A stretch of DNA of 64,000 bases from Marinomonas alcarazii (GCF_003208215.1 NZ_QKLW01000002.1:499577-563576), one strand, 5' to 3'. Positions 48,433 through 57,351 are shown, numbered from the stretch's first letter. A program made the numbers and translations. Notes: a model not told the origin generated them from the sequence alone.

Positions 48433-49794
48433 ATGTCTAAGCAACAAATCTTTAAGCCAGAATTGCTCTCTCCAGCTGGTTCATTAAAAAACCTTCGTTA
48501 TGCCTTCGCCTATGGCGCAGACGCCGTTTACGCTGGACAACCACGTTACTCCCTAAGAGTGCGCAATAACGAGTTCGACTTAGAAAAGCTGGGCATTGGC
48601 ATTAATGAAGCACACGAGCTGGGCAAAAAGCTCTACGTGGTCAGCAATATCGCGCCTCACAACGCCAAACTAAAAACCTACTTACAAGACTTAGCACCTG
48701 TCATTGATCTAAAGCCAGATGCGCTTATCATGTCTGATCCAGGCTTAATCATGATGGTTCGCGAAGCCTTCCCAGATCAAGCCATTCACCTTTCAGTGCA
48801 AGCTAATGCAGTCAACTGGGCTACGGTGAAATTCTGGCAACAACAAGGTATTTCCCGCGTCATTTTATCCCGTGAGTTATCACTGGATGAGATAGAAGAA
48901 ATCCGCCTAAAAGTGCCCGATATGGAATTGGAAGTCTTTGTGCATGGTGCGTTATGCATGGCGTATTCTGGTCGTTGTTTATTGTCTGGTTACATGAACA
49001 AGCGTGACCCAAACCAAGGCGCTTGCACCAATGCGTGTCGTTGGGAATACAATGCCCACGAAGCGACACAAGACGACGCTGGCCAGATCATTGCCAGCAG
49101 TAACGCTTCAGTGCAAATCCAAGAACCCACAGATCAGCTATTTTTACTGCAAGAACGTGGTCGTCCAGACGAATACATGCCCGCGTTTGAAGACGAACAT
49201 GGCACTTACATCATGAACTCGAAAGACTTACGCGCCATTCAGCATGTAGAGCGCTTAGTCAAAATGGGCGTGCATTCATTGAAAATCGAAGGCCGTACCA
49301 AGTCCTTTTACTATTGCGCCAGAACCGCACAAATATACCGCCAAGCCATTGATGACGCCGTGGCAGGCAAGCACTTTGATAAAGGTCTAATGAGCAGTTT
49401 AGAAAACCTCGCCAACCGCGGTTATACCGATGGTTTCTTACAACGCCATCGTCATGTGGATTTGCAAAATTATGAAACCGGTAACTCCATCAGCGAACAA
49501 CAACAGTTTGTTGGTGAAGTCATCGCGAGCCATGATGACTCTCTCACTATCGAAGTGAAAAACCGCTTCAGTTTGGGTGATTCTTTAGAGTTGATGACAC
49601 CGAAAGGCAATGTCACCTTTCAATTAAGCGAACTCAACGACAAACAAGGTCGCCCTATCGACGTTGCCAAAGGCAGCGGCCACGTGGTGTCTATCCCTTG
49701 TCCTCAAGGCATCGATGCTTCTATGGGCATCCTGATGAGAAACCTATCGCAAGGACAGACTACACGCCAACCTCACGCTACTACGATGGCATAG
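48433..49794 (+). CDS. yegQ: U32-family tRNA hydroxylation protein YegQ/TrhP
   Basis: ATG 48433 is preferred to GTG three codons upstream. The 453-residue protein has the U32 core: PELLSPAGSLKNLRYAFAYGADAVYAG (about residues 9-35), the conserved ELEVFVHGALCMAYSGRCLLS (about 166-186) and cysteines in QGACTNACRWEY (about 200) that can hold an Fe-S cluster. E. coli YegQ (TrhP) makes 5-hydroxyuridine at tRNA position 34 from prephenate-dependent chemistry. The ferredoxin yfhL follows by 10 bp, supporting an electron-transfer link. Confidence 0.93.
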   Translation: MSKQQIFKPELLSPAGSLKNLRYAFAYGADAVYAGQPRYSLRVRNNEFDLEKLGIGINEAHELGKKLYVVSNIAPHNAKLKTYLQDLAPVIDLKPDALIMSDPGLIMMVREAFPDQAIHLSVQANAVNWATVKFWQQQGISRVILSRELSLDEIEEIRLKVPDMELEVFVHGALCMAYSGRCLLSGYMNKRDPNQGACTNACRWEYNAHEATQDDAGQIIASSNASVQIQEPTDQLFLLQERGRPDEYMPAFEDEHGTYIMNSKDLRAIQHVERLVKMGVHSLKIEGRTKSFYYCARTAQIYRQAIDDAVAGKHFDKGLMSSLENLANRGYTDGFLQRHRHVDLQNYETGNSISEQQQFVGEVIASHDDSLTIEVKNRFSLGDSLELMTPKGNVTFQLSELNDKQGRPIDVAKGSGHVVSIPCPQGIDASMGILMRNLSQGQTTRQPHATTMA

Positions 49795-49804
49795 AGGCAA
49801 GGCA

Positions 49805-50062
49805 ATGGCACTATTAATCAACGACCGCTGCATAAACTGCGACATGTGCGAGCCCGAATGCCCGAACGAGGCCATCACCATGGGCGCGAAGATTTATGTC
49901 ATCGATCCAGATAAATGCACAGAATGCGTTGGTCACTACGACCAACCCACCTGTGTTGCCGTCTGCCCGATCGACTGCGTCAAACCAGACCCAGACAGAC
50001 GCGAAACAGAAGAAGCGTTATACGAGAAGTTTGTAGAAATGTATTTTGATACCAGCGTTTAA
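49805..50062 (+). CDS. yfhL: YfhL-family 4Fe-4S ferredoxin
   Basis: The 85-residue ferredoxin has CINCDMCEPECPNEAI (about residues 9-24) and a second site CTECVGHYDQPTCVAVCPIDC with the extended spacing typical of YfhL/Allochromatium-type 2[4Fe-4S] ferredoxins, plus the C-terminal helix (RRETEEALYEKF). It is probably cotranscribed with yegQ. Confidence 0.94.
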   Translation: MALLINDRCINCDMCEPECPNEAITMGAKIYVIDPDKCTECVGHYDQPTCVAVCPIDCVKPDPDRRETEEALYEKFVEMYFDTSV

Positions 50063-50086
50063 CGCCCTACCAATATCAAACACACC

Positions 50087-50533
50087 TTAGATAGCAGGCA
50101 AGTTCTGCGCTAACCATTGCTGGAATTGTGCTTTCGGTAATGCGCCAGATAAACGAGCCACTTCTTTGCCATGATGGAAGATCATCAAAGTCGGAATAGA
50201 ACGAATATTATAACCACCAGCCGTCGTTTGGTTCTGCTCAGTATCTAACTTCAAGAAACAAGCTTGGGTCGACATCTCGCTCGCGACTTGCTCGAAAATA
50301 GGCGCGAACTGCTGACAAGGCCCACACCAAGACGCCCAAAAATCGACGACCACAGGTAAGCCATTGTCGTTGATATAACGTCTAAAATTATTATCGCCGC
50401 CCATAATGGGGCTGGTTGAAAGAACGGACTTTTTACACTTGCCACAAAGAGGTTTATTGCCAAGCTTGTCTTTCGGCACTCGGTTTTTTGTCCTGCAGCT
50501 TTGACAAACGATTTGGATAGGAGAACTGGTCAT
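50087..50533 (-). CDS. trxC: Thioredoxin 2
   Basis: ATG 50533, behind GAGG, begins MTSSPIQIVC; the frame extends 11 codons upstream without a better site. The 148-residue protein has the TrxC N-terminal zinc ribbon (CQSCRTKNR and CGKCKKS, about residues 10-35), then a thioredoxin fold with active site WASWCGPCQQ (about 62-71) and cis-Pro in SIPTLMIF. It reduces protein disulfides in the cytoplasm under oxidative stress. Confidence 0.95.
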   Translation of the reverse strand: MTSSPIQIVCQSCRTKNRVPKDKLGNKPLCGKCKKSVLSTSPIMGGDNNFRRYINDNGLPVVVDFWASWCGPCQQFAPIFEQVASEMSTQACFLKLDTEQNQTTAGGYNIRSIPTLMIFHHGKEVARLSGALPKAQFQQWLAQNLPAI

Positions 50534-50613
50534 AGTAACCTCGTGATCAAGTACTTTTATTAACAAAGCTCGATTAAATCGAAATCCTGAACAGTTGCCA
50601 ACCTAGAAAAGCA

Positions 50614-50639
50614 AAAAGCGGATCACTTGATCCGCTTTT
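50614..50639 (-). terminator. Rho-independent terminator upstream of trxC
   Basis: AAAAGCGGATCA and TGATCCGCTTTT form a 12-bp stem with a two-base loop. It ends the 50678-51367 gene on the minus strand. Confidence 0.9.
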
Positions 50640-50677
50640 GTTGTCTTAGTTAGTCACATTTAACTCACGCCACTAAG

Positions 50678-51367
50678 TTATTCTTCCACATCCGCATGAG
50701 ATTCCGCTTCGAAACTTTCCACCTGCTCGAAGTTTTCCATCCAGAAATAGGAACTCACCAAGCTAAACTGGCGGGTTGTGCCTTCGTCTGCCACTTGCTT
50801 AAGCTGCCAAACAAGACCTGGCGCTTCAGGAAAGTCCGTGCCTTTGATTTGATCTTCGTATAAACGATTGATCAGAGCATCGTCGCCCTGCCCATTGGCT
50901 AACAAGCGCACAACAGAAGCATGCAAGGACTCATCAAATATCGCCATGTCTTCAGCATGTCCCGCCGTTACGGTTATCGCAAGCTCAACGCCTGTTGGCT
51001 TCGCAAAGGTGCCATTGAAGGCTTCACGCAATAAACCATATGCATTGAAAAAGCGCTCATGAAGCAGACAATCTGGGTATTCCTCCCAAGAACGATCGTC
51101 CATCATGTCGTGACTGACTTGGTCTATTTTGCCTTCCGCCAGCTCTGGAAATAAATGCGTCATTACAGCCTTTGCTGCATCCGCAGGCTCAAGATCATTA
51201 AGCGACATCATGCACATCTCGCGCAGCTCTGCGGCATCCATCTTCTCTACGTCATCCTCGAAATCCATAATGCTCAAAAGAGCACGATAATCTTCGTCAG
51301 ACCACGCGTTTGGAATCTTGCTAATTTTCTTAAAGGAATCGATTTGAACGGAAAACGTAACTTGCAT
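50678..51367 (-). CDS. Conserved-looking acidic cytoplasmic protein, unknown
   Basis: The 229-residue protein is strongly acidic (DFEDDVEKMDAAELREMCMM, EDMAIFDESLH) and without signal or membrane segments. It has no repeats or cofactor motifs I recognise. Its length and lack of low-complexity sequence suggest a folded protein, perhaps of the kind annotated as hypothetical in marine gammaproteobacteria. It has its own terminator and gives no operon clues. Confidence 0.7.
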   Translation of the reverse strand: MQVTFSVQIDSFKKISKIPNAWSDEDYRALLSIMDFEDDVEKMDAAELREMCMMSLNDLEPADAAKAVMTHLFPELAEGKIDQVSHDMMDDRSWEEYPDCLLHERFFNAYGLLREAFNGTFAKPTGVELAITVTAGHAEDMAIFDESLHASVVRLLANGQGDDALINRLYEDQIKGTDFPEAPGLVWQLKQVADEGTTRQFSLVSSYFWMENFEQVESFEAESHADVEE

Positions 51368-51598
51368 CTAGCACTCCTATTTGAACGCCACATTGCAGGG
51401 AATAAAACTGGTAGGCGTTTTAATTAGCCAATAAAAAACCTTAAAAAATGAACAGGTCGAACAACCAATGTACAGGGTGTAGAAGTAAGATGCTATGCAT
51501 AGGAGGAAATGAATTTAGCAAATATATTGATACAAGCGTCAACAAACGAACGCAATGAGCTTTGGCAATTTATACAGCTAAACCATTGGTATGGGTGT

Positions 51599-51635
51599 TA
51601 AAAAGAGCTGAGTGTTGAAAGATCAACACTCAGCT
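51599..51635 (-). terminator. Rho-independent terminator of the ParB-like/pyrophosphatase gene
   Basis: AGCTGAGTGTTGA and TCAACACTCAGCT form a perfect 13-bp stem around AAGA, with a T-run on the minus strand. Confidence 0.93.
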
Positions 51636-51643
51636 TAGACCGA

Positions 51644-53179
51644 TTAGAAATGTTCTTGTGCTGCTTTCAAAATAGCTTGAGCGGCTTTTTCATCGCCCCA
51701 ACCACTGATCTCAATACCGCCATCAGCGCCTTTATAGCTAGAGAACCAAGTCGCTAATAAATCCGTGACATTTGGGTAATCAGCATTTAACTGCTGCAAG
51801 CTAGTCACACCAGAAAATGGCGATTCGTTCGTTAGCACGCCGATCAATTTATCGTCCTGCTCACCATCATCAATCATCTTCATTACCGCAATCAAACGTA
51901 CTGGAACCACTTCTCCACGCGGTACAGACTGACCCAAGATAATCACATCAAGTGGATCGCCGTCACCACCAAACTCTTTAGGTAAGGCAGTACGAGGGAT
52001 AGAACCGTAGTTTGCCGGATAGCCAAGATAATTAACGATACGAGGCTTATTCTTTTTGTATTCCCAAATAATTTGGTTATCGTGCACTTTGCTCAACTCC
52101 CATTTCGCCGATGTACCTGCTGGAATCTCCACAATGGCATTAATGTCACCGTCTTGGCTGACCGCTGGGTAATCGTTATAACTCATATTTGCCGCAAGGG
52201 TCGTTGTATCAAGCATTTTTAAAGTTGGCGCATGTTTCACAGACAAGTCATAGCTCAAGCCATTCCCAGAAGCACTGGTTTTATAGCGCAGCATATAATC
52301 GACCTTACCGCCTTTTTTCAGCAATTTATCCAAGCCTTTTTGCTTGAATTCACTAAACTGCCCCATCTCTTTTACCGATAGATTAGACTCACCAACATTC
52401 GATGTATTCATCGACAGAATTGCCTTGCTAGTCGCTTTAATTGCCTCGGCATAACCATCCATAGAATTCAAATCGAAATTATCTAAATCTACTTTTTTAC
52501 GTAACTCTCTCGTCCAGTAAAACTCTAAAAAAGGCACTGGCTGCTTTGGCTTATTCCAACCGACGTCACGAGAGAAATACATCAGCCCACGATAACGGTC
52601 GTTGGCAAAGTTATGGATACCAAGTTGTTTAGGTAACTGATCGGTAACAATGGCTTCACCTTTTGCACCATACAACCAGACATTGCCGTCTTTCTCCATC
52701 GCTTGCCAAAACTGCGACATATCTTTTAAATCACTGTAATCTTTATCTACTACAACATTGACACGAAAATCCGCTCCGCCCTCAGCCATTTGGTAAAAAG
52801 CATTAAAAGTATGATGACCATCCGTTAAGTAATACTCGCCATTCGGCGCTACAACAATGGTCTTCATATCCTTTTTATTAGCACCGATTTTTTCGTCACA
52901 CTGAAACGTACTTGGTATATTGGGATGAGCATTTTCAGAAAAAGAAGTGACGCCTTTTTGCCCATTCGCCTCACATATTTCATCAAAAAGCTTTTCACGA
53001 TCAAACTGGAAACGGCCTAACTTATACATTATCTGATCATAACCAACCGCAGGTTGGGTTGGGTGTAACTCACTCAAAGTTACCGCAACCACATCCCCTT
53101 GATGAACATCATTGGCATAAACTGGCAGAGCAACAGTACTAACAACACAAGCACTGGCTAAAAGCGTTTTAAAAGACAT
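51644..53179 (-). CDS. Secreted ParB-like (ParBc_2) / inorganic pyrophosphatase fusion
   Basis: The 511-residue product (a GTG one codon upstream is an alternative start) has a signal peptide (FKTLLASACVVSTVALPVYA), an N-terminal ParB/Srx-like domain (about residues 28-165) with VTLSELHPTQPAVGYDQI and YYLTDGHHTFNAF, a middle region without recognised motif, and a C-terminal family I soluble pyrophosphatase (about 345-511). The pyrophosphatase residues look intact: VEIPAGTSAKWE, YPANYG, the metal-binding signature DGDPLDV and DDGEQDDKLIGV, and a late YK. Export of both domains to the periplasm is unusual. Substrate and role are unknown. Confidence 0.85.
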   Translation of the reverse strand: MSFKTLLASACVVSTVALPVYANDVHQGDVVAVTLSELHPTQPAVGYDQIMYKLGRFQFDREKLFDEICEANGQKGVTSFSENAHPNIPSTFQCDEKIGANKKDMKTIVVAPNGEYYLTDGHHTFNAFYQMAEGGADFRVNVVVDKDYSDLKDMSQFWQAMEKDGNVWLYGAKGEAIVTDQLPKQLGIHNFANDRYRGLMYFSRDVGWNKPKQPVPFLEFYWTRELRKKVDLDNFDLNSMDGYAEAIKATSKAILSMNTSNVGESNLSVKEMGQFSEFKQKGLDKLLKKGGKVDYMLRYKTSASGNGLSYDLSVKHAPTLKMLDTTTLAANMSYNDYPAVSQDGDINAIVEIPAGTSAKWELSKVHDNQIIWEYKKNKPRIVNYLGYPANYGSIPRTALPKEFGGDGDPLDVIILGQSVPRGEVVPVRLIAVMKMIDDGEQDDKLIGVLTNESPFSGVTSLQQLNADYPNVTDLLATWFSSYKGADGGIEISGWGDEKAAQAILKAAQEHF

Positions 53180-53268
53180 CACCGTCCCTCATATTTGATT
53201 AAGAATACAGATATCTTAATCGAGAGATGTTACAAGTAAGTGTCGGGGTGCCTTCATAATCCGCCTTA

Positions 53269-53604
53269 CTAAAACACAAGCGTTACCATTCCAAACGCCA
53301 CGACGCCACATAAAATGGGCAAGCCCATAGAGTGAGTACGCGTCCACACGCCATAGGTAACCAGTACCCCAACGCCTGTCGCTAACCAAGCCAAAATGTC
53401 AGGGTGAGTCGGCACTAAAGAAGTACCAAACATGGCAGCAATCATCGTTGGGCCTAAAATGGTTAACCACGTCGGCATGGATCCGATGCCATCCTCTGTT
53501 TGTCTTTTCGCCAAGCTTCGCTTCATCCAAATGTACGGTAAAAGACGAATTAAATAGGTGCCAACAGCAATGCTGACCAGCGCCAGCCACATAGACATAC
53601 CCAT
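53269..53604 (-). CDS. azlD: AzlD-type branched-chain amino acid exporter subunit
   Basis: The 111-residue membrane protein has four hydrophobic segments and the AzlD/YgaH pattern (VGTYLIRLLPYI, GPTMIAAMFGTSL). With AzlC it forms an exporter for branched-chain amino acids or related compounds. It lies 2 bp downstream of azlC. Confidence 0.88.
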   Translation of the reverse strand: MGMSMWLALVSIAVGTYLIRLLPYIWMKRSLAKRQTEDGIGSMPTWLTILGPTMIAAMFGTSLVPTHPDILAWLATGVGVLVTYGVWTRTHSMGLPILCGVVAFGMVTLVF

Positions 53605-53606
53605 GC

Positions 53607-54329
53607 TTACTGCCCTCCCAAAATACGTTGGTTTTTAAGTGCGTAAAACAGCACTGCACCGCTCATAGCCGCTAAGGGAATAGCGACATTCGGGTAACCT
53701 AGCACCTTCAGAATAACTGCGGTCACAGCAGACATCGCAATCGTGAGTGACCACAAGCGATTATTGCAACGAGGCAAAATTAAAACGAAAAACAAAGCGG
53801 GCAATGCAAACGGTAAAACATCATTGATTAATGGCCAGCGTTGCGTCAATTCTCCCCCTGCAATCGCCCCCAATGCGGTACCTAAAACCCAACTTAGCCA
53901 CGCCAACACTGCTGCGCCTGTGTACCAACCTATGCGCGCCTGATCTGGAAGCTGCGGTAGACGGGCATGAGCAAGCGCAAAAATTTGATCGGTCAAACCG
54001 TGCATTAATGGCAACCACTTCTTATCTTGGTTTAAATAAGGCGAGAGGTTTGGCCCATAAACAACGTGTCGAGCATTAATCAACAGCGTCATAATGACCA
54101 CCAGCCATAAAGGGGCACCAGAAGCCGCCATAGCAACAAACAGAAACTGTGACGCACCAGCGTAAATAAAGGCTGAAATGAGAATAGTCTCTAATACGCT
54201 AAAGCCAGACTGAATAGAAATCAGACCAAATGAAATAGCCACCGGAATGTAACCGCCCAGTAACGGAATCGCGTCTTTTACACCCTGCTTCCAAGGTGTT
54301 ACTGCAAGGGTTTGTGTCGTTGTACTCAT
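53607..54329 (-). CDS. azlC: AzlC-type branched-chain amino acid exporter subunit
   Basis: The 240-residue membrane protein has the AzlC/YgaZ signature GGYIPVAISFGLIS (about residues 25-38), FIYAGASQFLFVAM (about 54-67) and NARHVVYG (about 85-92). Its start codon overlaps the stop of the XRE-cupin regulator (ATGA), so regulator and exporter form one transcript. Confidence 0.9.
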   Translation of the reverse strand: MSTTTQTLAVTPWKQGVKDAIPLLGGYIPVAISFGLISIQSGFSVLETILISAFIYAGASQFLFVAMAASGAPLWLVVIMTLLINARHVVYGPNLSPYLNQDKKWLPLMHGLTDQIFALAHARLPQLPDQARIGWYTGAAVLAWLSWVLGTALGAIAGGELTQRWPLINDVLPFALPALFFVLILPRCNNRLWSLTIAMSAVTAVILKVLGYPNVAIPLAAMSGAVLFYALKNQRILGGQ

Positions 54330-54874
54330 AATAAAACATCCTGTTTAACGTCATGCGGTTTGGAATAGGTAATGACCATCATCAAGGTTGCCCATGAATC
54401 GCCCGTTTGATAACTGTGTTCAACGTCGGCCGCAAACGTATGCGCCTTGCCGATCTCTAACTGGCGCAAGTCATTACTTTCCCCCGCCAACAACTCACCA
54501 CTGATTAAAGTAATGGTTTCGGTCGTCCCAGCAATATGCGGCTCTGATTGCTTAATCGTGTGTGGAGCACAAGACATCCAATACACATCAACCCGAGGGT
54601 CGTCCTCACCTTGATCGATCAATCGAACCTGGACACCATTTTCACCCAAGGTCGACTCCAAACTGGCAACCAAATCCCCAAACGGAACATCCAGCTGTAC
54701 CGCCAAACGCCAAATCGTCTCGATAGTTGGATTACCCTCACCTTGCTCGATACGAGACAAATTCGACTTCGCCAGCCCAGCATCCAGCGCCAGCTGAGAC
54801 AAAGACAGCCCCTTTGCCATACGCATTTTTTGTATATTTCGACCCAACGAGCCGAGAATGGATTTATTCATCAT
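54326..54874 (-). CDS. XRE-cupin transcriptional regulator of azlCD
   Basis: The start is set at ATG 54874 (MMNKSILGSLGRNIQ) behind GAGAAGC; the longer frame would run through the palindrome at 54887-54918. The 182-residue protein has an N-terminal helix-turn-helix (LSLSQLALDAGLAKSNLSRIEQG, about residues 20-42) and a C-terminal cupin with HIAGTTETITLISGELLAG. Such regulators sense amino acids or related ligands. The gene overlaps azlC by four bases, and a palindromic operator precedes it. Confidence 0.88.
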   Translation of the reverse strand: MMNKSILGSLGRNIQKMRMAKGLSLSQLALDAGLAKSNLSRIEQGEGNPTIETIWRLAVQLDVPFGDLVASLESTLGENGVQVRLIDQGEDDPRVDVYWMSCAPHTIKQSEPHIAGTTETITLISGELLAGESNDLRQLEIGKAHTFAADVEHSYQTGDSWATLMMVITYSKPHDVKQDVLL

Positions 54875-54886
54875 GCTTCTCAAATT

Positions 54887-54918
54887 GTTCTTTATATAGA
54901 ACGTTCTATATAAAGAAC
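54887..54918. promoter_or_regulatory. 32-bp perfect palindrome, probable operator
   Basis: GTTCTTTATATAGAAC is followed directly by its exact reverse complement GTTCTATATAAAGAAC. Each half is itself nearly palindromic (GTTCT...AGAAC). It lies 13 bp before the regulator start, covering likely promoter elements, and suits autoregulation. The region from here to 55177 shows no other feature. Confidence 0.75.
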
Positions 54919-55177
54919 GGAAGAAAGTCAATGAAATTTTAGAGAATGGAATTTGTGAAACGGAGAATCAAAGGATAGCTCTACGCCTGTATTTAGAGCT
55001 TTTCGTGCTTTTAAGGCTTAGCCTATCTGGGTTTAACTTTACGCTACCCCTAATAATCTCACATTTAGAACGATTAGCATTTCTAGGATGGTCAATGAGG
55101 GATCATTGAATTAGTATAAGAAGCAGCAATTCAATGCTCATACCTTGGCCCGCAAATGCCTTATTAATAGGGATATT

Positions 55178-56668
55178 ATGAAGAGAAGCTCATTTTCGAC
55201 TAGAAGCTTGTTCTCAGGTTTGTATCTGCTTCTACTCAGTATGACTGGGATAGTGTATGGACAAGATATATTAACCCCCGAAGAACGACAGTGGTTGGCG
55301 GATCAGCCTGTTATTCACTTTGCTCCTGCACCCAATTATCCGCCGGTTGAGTTTTTCAATGAAAAGAATGAATACCAAGGGATTACTGCGGATTTTATTC
55401 GATTAATTGATCAACAATTTAATTTTGGCCTCAAGCTAGAGATAGTGCAGCTGGAAGACTGGAGTGAAGTTGTCACCCAAGCGCGCTCGCGCAAAGTCGA
55501 TATGTGGGGCGCTGCGGAAAAAACGCCAGAGCGTAGCAAATATATGCAGTTTACTCGGCCCTATATACGGCTACCGGCAGTCATCATCGTTCGCAATGAA
55601 TTCGTAGGAGAAGGTATCGCAGCGCTCGAAGGCAAAAAAGTCGCCGGCATTCGGGATTACGCCTCTTATGAACACCTACAAGAACATTACCCACAACTGG
55701 ATACGATAGCTGTCCCTGATGTCGAGACAGGTCTGCGCATGGTGTCTTATGGATCTGCGGATGCAATCGTCGCTTCTAATGCGGCGGCTATTTACTATAT
55801 TGAGAAGAATGGCCTAACCAATCTTAAAGTGATAGGCGAGTCCGGCTTTGAATGGAATTTACGTTTCGCAGTACGAGACGATTGGGCACCCTTGTTGTCC
55901 ATCATGCAAAAAGGCTTAGACAGTATTACGGCACAGCAGAAGCGCGATATCTATCGATATTGGATCAACTTAGACTCAACCGATAATTGGTCCTTCGCGA
56001 AAGACTATCAGTTTATCGCCACTGTGATTGTTAGCGTAGTGTTTCTATTGGCCTTAATTGGTTGGGCGATACGAAGAAGAGCCCGCTTGAAGTTTCAGCG
56101 ACTAACGCAACGTATTGAAGAACAAAAAAAGATAGAAAAAGAACTCAAAAAACTCGCCACAACCGATGCGCTAACGGGTACTTATAATCGCCGCGCTATT
56201 TTGGAAAAGGCGCAAGTCGATTATCAAAAGTGCCTGGATGAAGGGTTACCCTTTAGCGTATTGATGATAGATATTGATAATTTTAAGCAAGTTAACGATC
56301 AATACGGTCATGAGATAGGAGATAGAGTAATCAAGACCGTGGTCAATGTCTGCACTAACATATTGAGTGTCAAAAACATCGGGCATATCGGCCGTTTTGG
56401 TGGAGAAGAGTTTGTGATTATCCTCCCAATGATAGACCAAAAAGAGTCACATTTAGTGGCTGAACAGCTTAGGGGAAGTGTCGAAAAAGAGTCGATCCAA
56501 TGTGCCGAAAACGCTTTGCACTTCGCAACAGTCAGCATTGGCTTGGCGTCTTTAAAAGACTCTGAAACGTTTGATGAACTACTAAACAACGCCGACCTAG
56601 CTATGTATCAAGCTAAGAAAGCAGGCCGTAATCGCACCGCCATTTGGCACGAGAAAGTCTGTGGGTAA
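55178..56668 (+). CDS. Periplasmic solute-binding domain diguanylate cyclase
   Basis: ATG 55178, behind AGGGA, gives a 496-residue protein with a signal peptide ending near VYG, a type 3 solute-binding domain (about residues 30-270; FAPAPNYPPVEFFNEKNEYQG, RSKYMQFTRPYIRLP), one transmembrane helix (about 283-303), a short coiled coil and a GGDEF domain (about 330-490). The active site reads RFGGEEFVIIL, so the cyclase should work; no RxxD inhibitory site precedes it. It would raise cyclic di-GMP in response to an amino-acid-like ligand. It converges with the dfrA-like gene at the array end. Confidence 0.9.
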   Translation: MKRSSFSTRSLFSGLYLLLLSMTGIVYGQDILTPEERQWLADQPVIHFAPAPNYPPVEFFNEKNEYQGITADFIRLIDQQFNFGLKLEIVQLEDWSEVVTQARSRKVDMWGAAEKTPERSKYMQFTRPYIRLPAVIIVRNEFVGEGIAALEGKKVAGIRDYASYEHLQEHYPQLDTIAVPDVETGLRMVSYGSADAIVASNAAAIYYIEKNGLTNLKVIGESGFEWNLRFAVRDDWAPLLSIMQKGLDSITAQQKRDIYRYWINLDSTDNWSFAKDYQFIATVIVSVVFLLALIGWAIRRRARLKFQRLTQRIEEQKKIEKELKKLATTDALTGTYNRRAILEKAQVDYQKCLDEGLPFSVLMIDIDNFKQVNDQYGHEIGDRVIKTVVNVCTNILSVKNIGHIGRFGGEEFVIILPMIDQKESHLVAEQLRGSVEKESIQCAENALHFATVSIGLASLKDSETFDELLNNADLAMYQAKKAGRNRTAIWHEKVCG

Positions 56669-56698
56669 TCACCTGATTCCATTTTTACTACCAAACGC

Positions 56699-56732
56699 CA
56701 GACCCTATTAAAAGCATTTTAAAAAGGGTCTG
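56699..56732. terminator. Hairpin between the cyclase and the dfrA-like gene
   Basis: CAGACCCT and AGGGTCTG enclose a second complementary stretch TTAAAA/TTTTAA around GCA. It can end both convergent transcripts. No R-core AAC/GTT pair flanks it, so I do not call it attC. Confidence 0.7.
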
Positions 56733-56765
56733 AGTAAAATCAAAGCCCCCTCTTATACTCTAAAT

Positions 56766-57236
56766 CTACTTTTGCCAAATGCGATACGTATAATCTAAGT
56801 TTGAACTAAATCGTTGTTTGAATACTTCACTATAGCCATCAGGAACTTGAGGAAAAAACACATCACCGTCAATATCTGTATGAACTGTCGATATATGCAG
56901 TGTATCAGCGCGATGGATAAGTGCTTTATAAATTTCTCCGCCACCAGACACAAATGCATGGTCGGTAACATTTTTCAGTGTAGATAATGCATTATCAATT
57001 GATGAAAAATAGAATACATCTTTATCGTCTGATTTTAACTCAGAGCGAGTAATTACCGCATATTTTCTATTTGGGAGCTTCCCCATAGACTCAAAAGTCT
57101 TTCTACCAACAATTAACCATTGATTATATGTCATAGCTTTAAACAGCAACTGCTCACCTTTAACAGACCAGGGTATATCTAAGTCTGAGCCTATTACACC
57201 ATTTTCAGAAACTGCTGCGATTAACGATAATTTCAT
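56766..57236 (-). CDS. dfrA: DfrA1-like trimethoprim-insensitive-type dihydrofolate reductase
   Basis: The 156-residue protein has the exact length class and many invariant stretches of integron-borne DfrA1: MKLSL at the start, the region [14 protein letters not shown] (Asp in place of the usual chromosomal context, about residue 20), [15 protein letters not shown] (about 37-52), [24 protein letters not shown] (about 94-105) and YRIWQK at the end. From memory of DfrA1 most positions agree, so it is a near relative. It reduces dihydrofolate to tetrahydrofolate. It is the last gene of the cassette array, preceded by attC of the next cassette, but has no recognisable attC of its own. Confidence 0.9.
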   Translation of the reverse strand: MKLSLIAAVSENGVIGSDLDIPWSVKGEQLLFKAMTYNQWLIVGRKTFESMGKLPNRKYAVITRSELKSDDKDVFYFSSIDNALSTLKNVTDHAFVSGGGEIYKALIHRADTLHISTVHTDIDGDVFFPQVPDGYSEVFKQRFSSNLDYTYRIWQK

Positions 57237-57250
57237 ACGACTCCAGTGAG

Positions 57251-57351
57251 GATTAACGCCGCATTAAGCGGTGAGTAATAGTCTGCTAAAATGTGAAGCG
57301 AAGCGGAACCTAACCAACTGTTTTAGTTCCGTTTAAATTGACTTGTTATAT
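57251..57351 (-). repeat. attC site of the 242-aa cassette
   Basis: On the minus strand TATAACAAGTCAATTTAAAC pairs imperfectly with CCGCTTAATGCGGCGTTAAT about 100 bp further. The upstream core overlaps the stop codon of the preceding gene, a common cassette arrangement. The cassette-end side (57254-57310) is identical to that of the attC at 58097. Confidence 0.85.

Noticed and set aside
56699..56732. attC site for the dfrA-like cassette
   Set aside because: A good hairpin is present but the paired AAC/GTT cores are missing on both sides; GTTTGGT nearby does not fit the consensus. It is better explained as a terminator.
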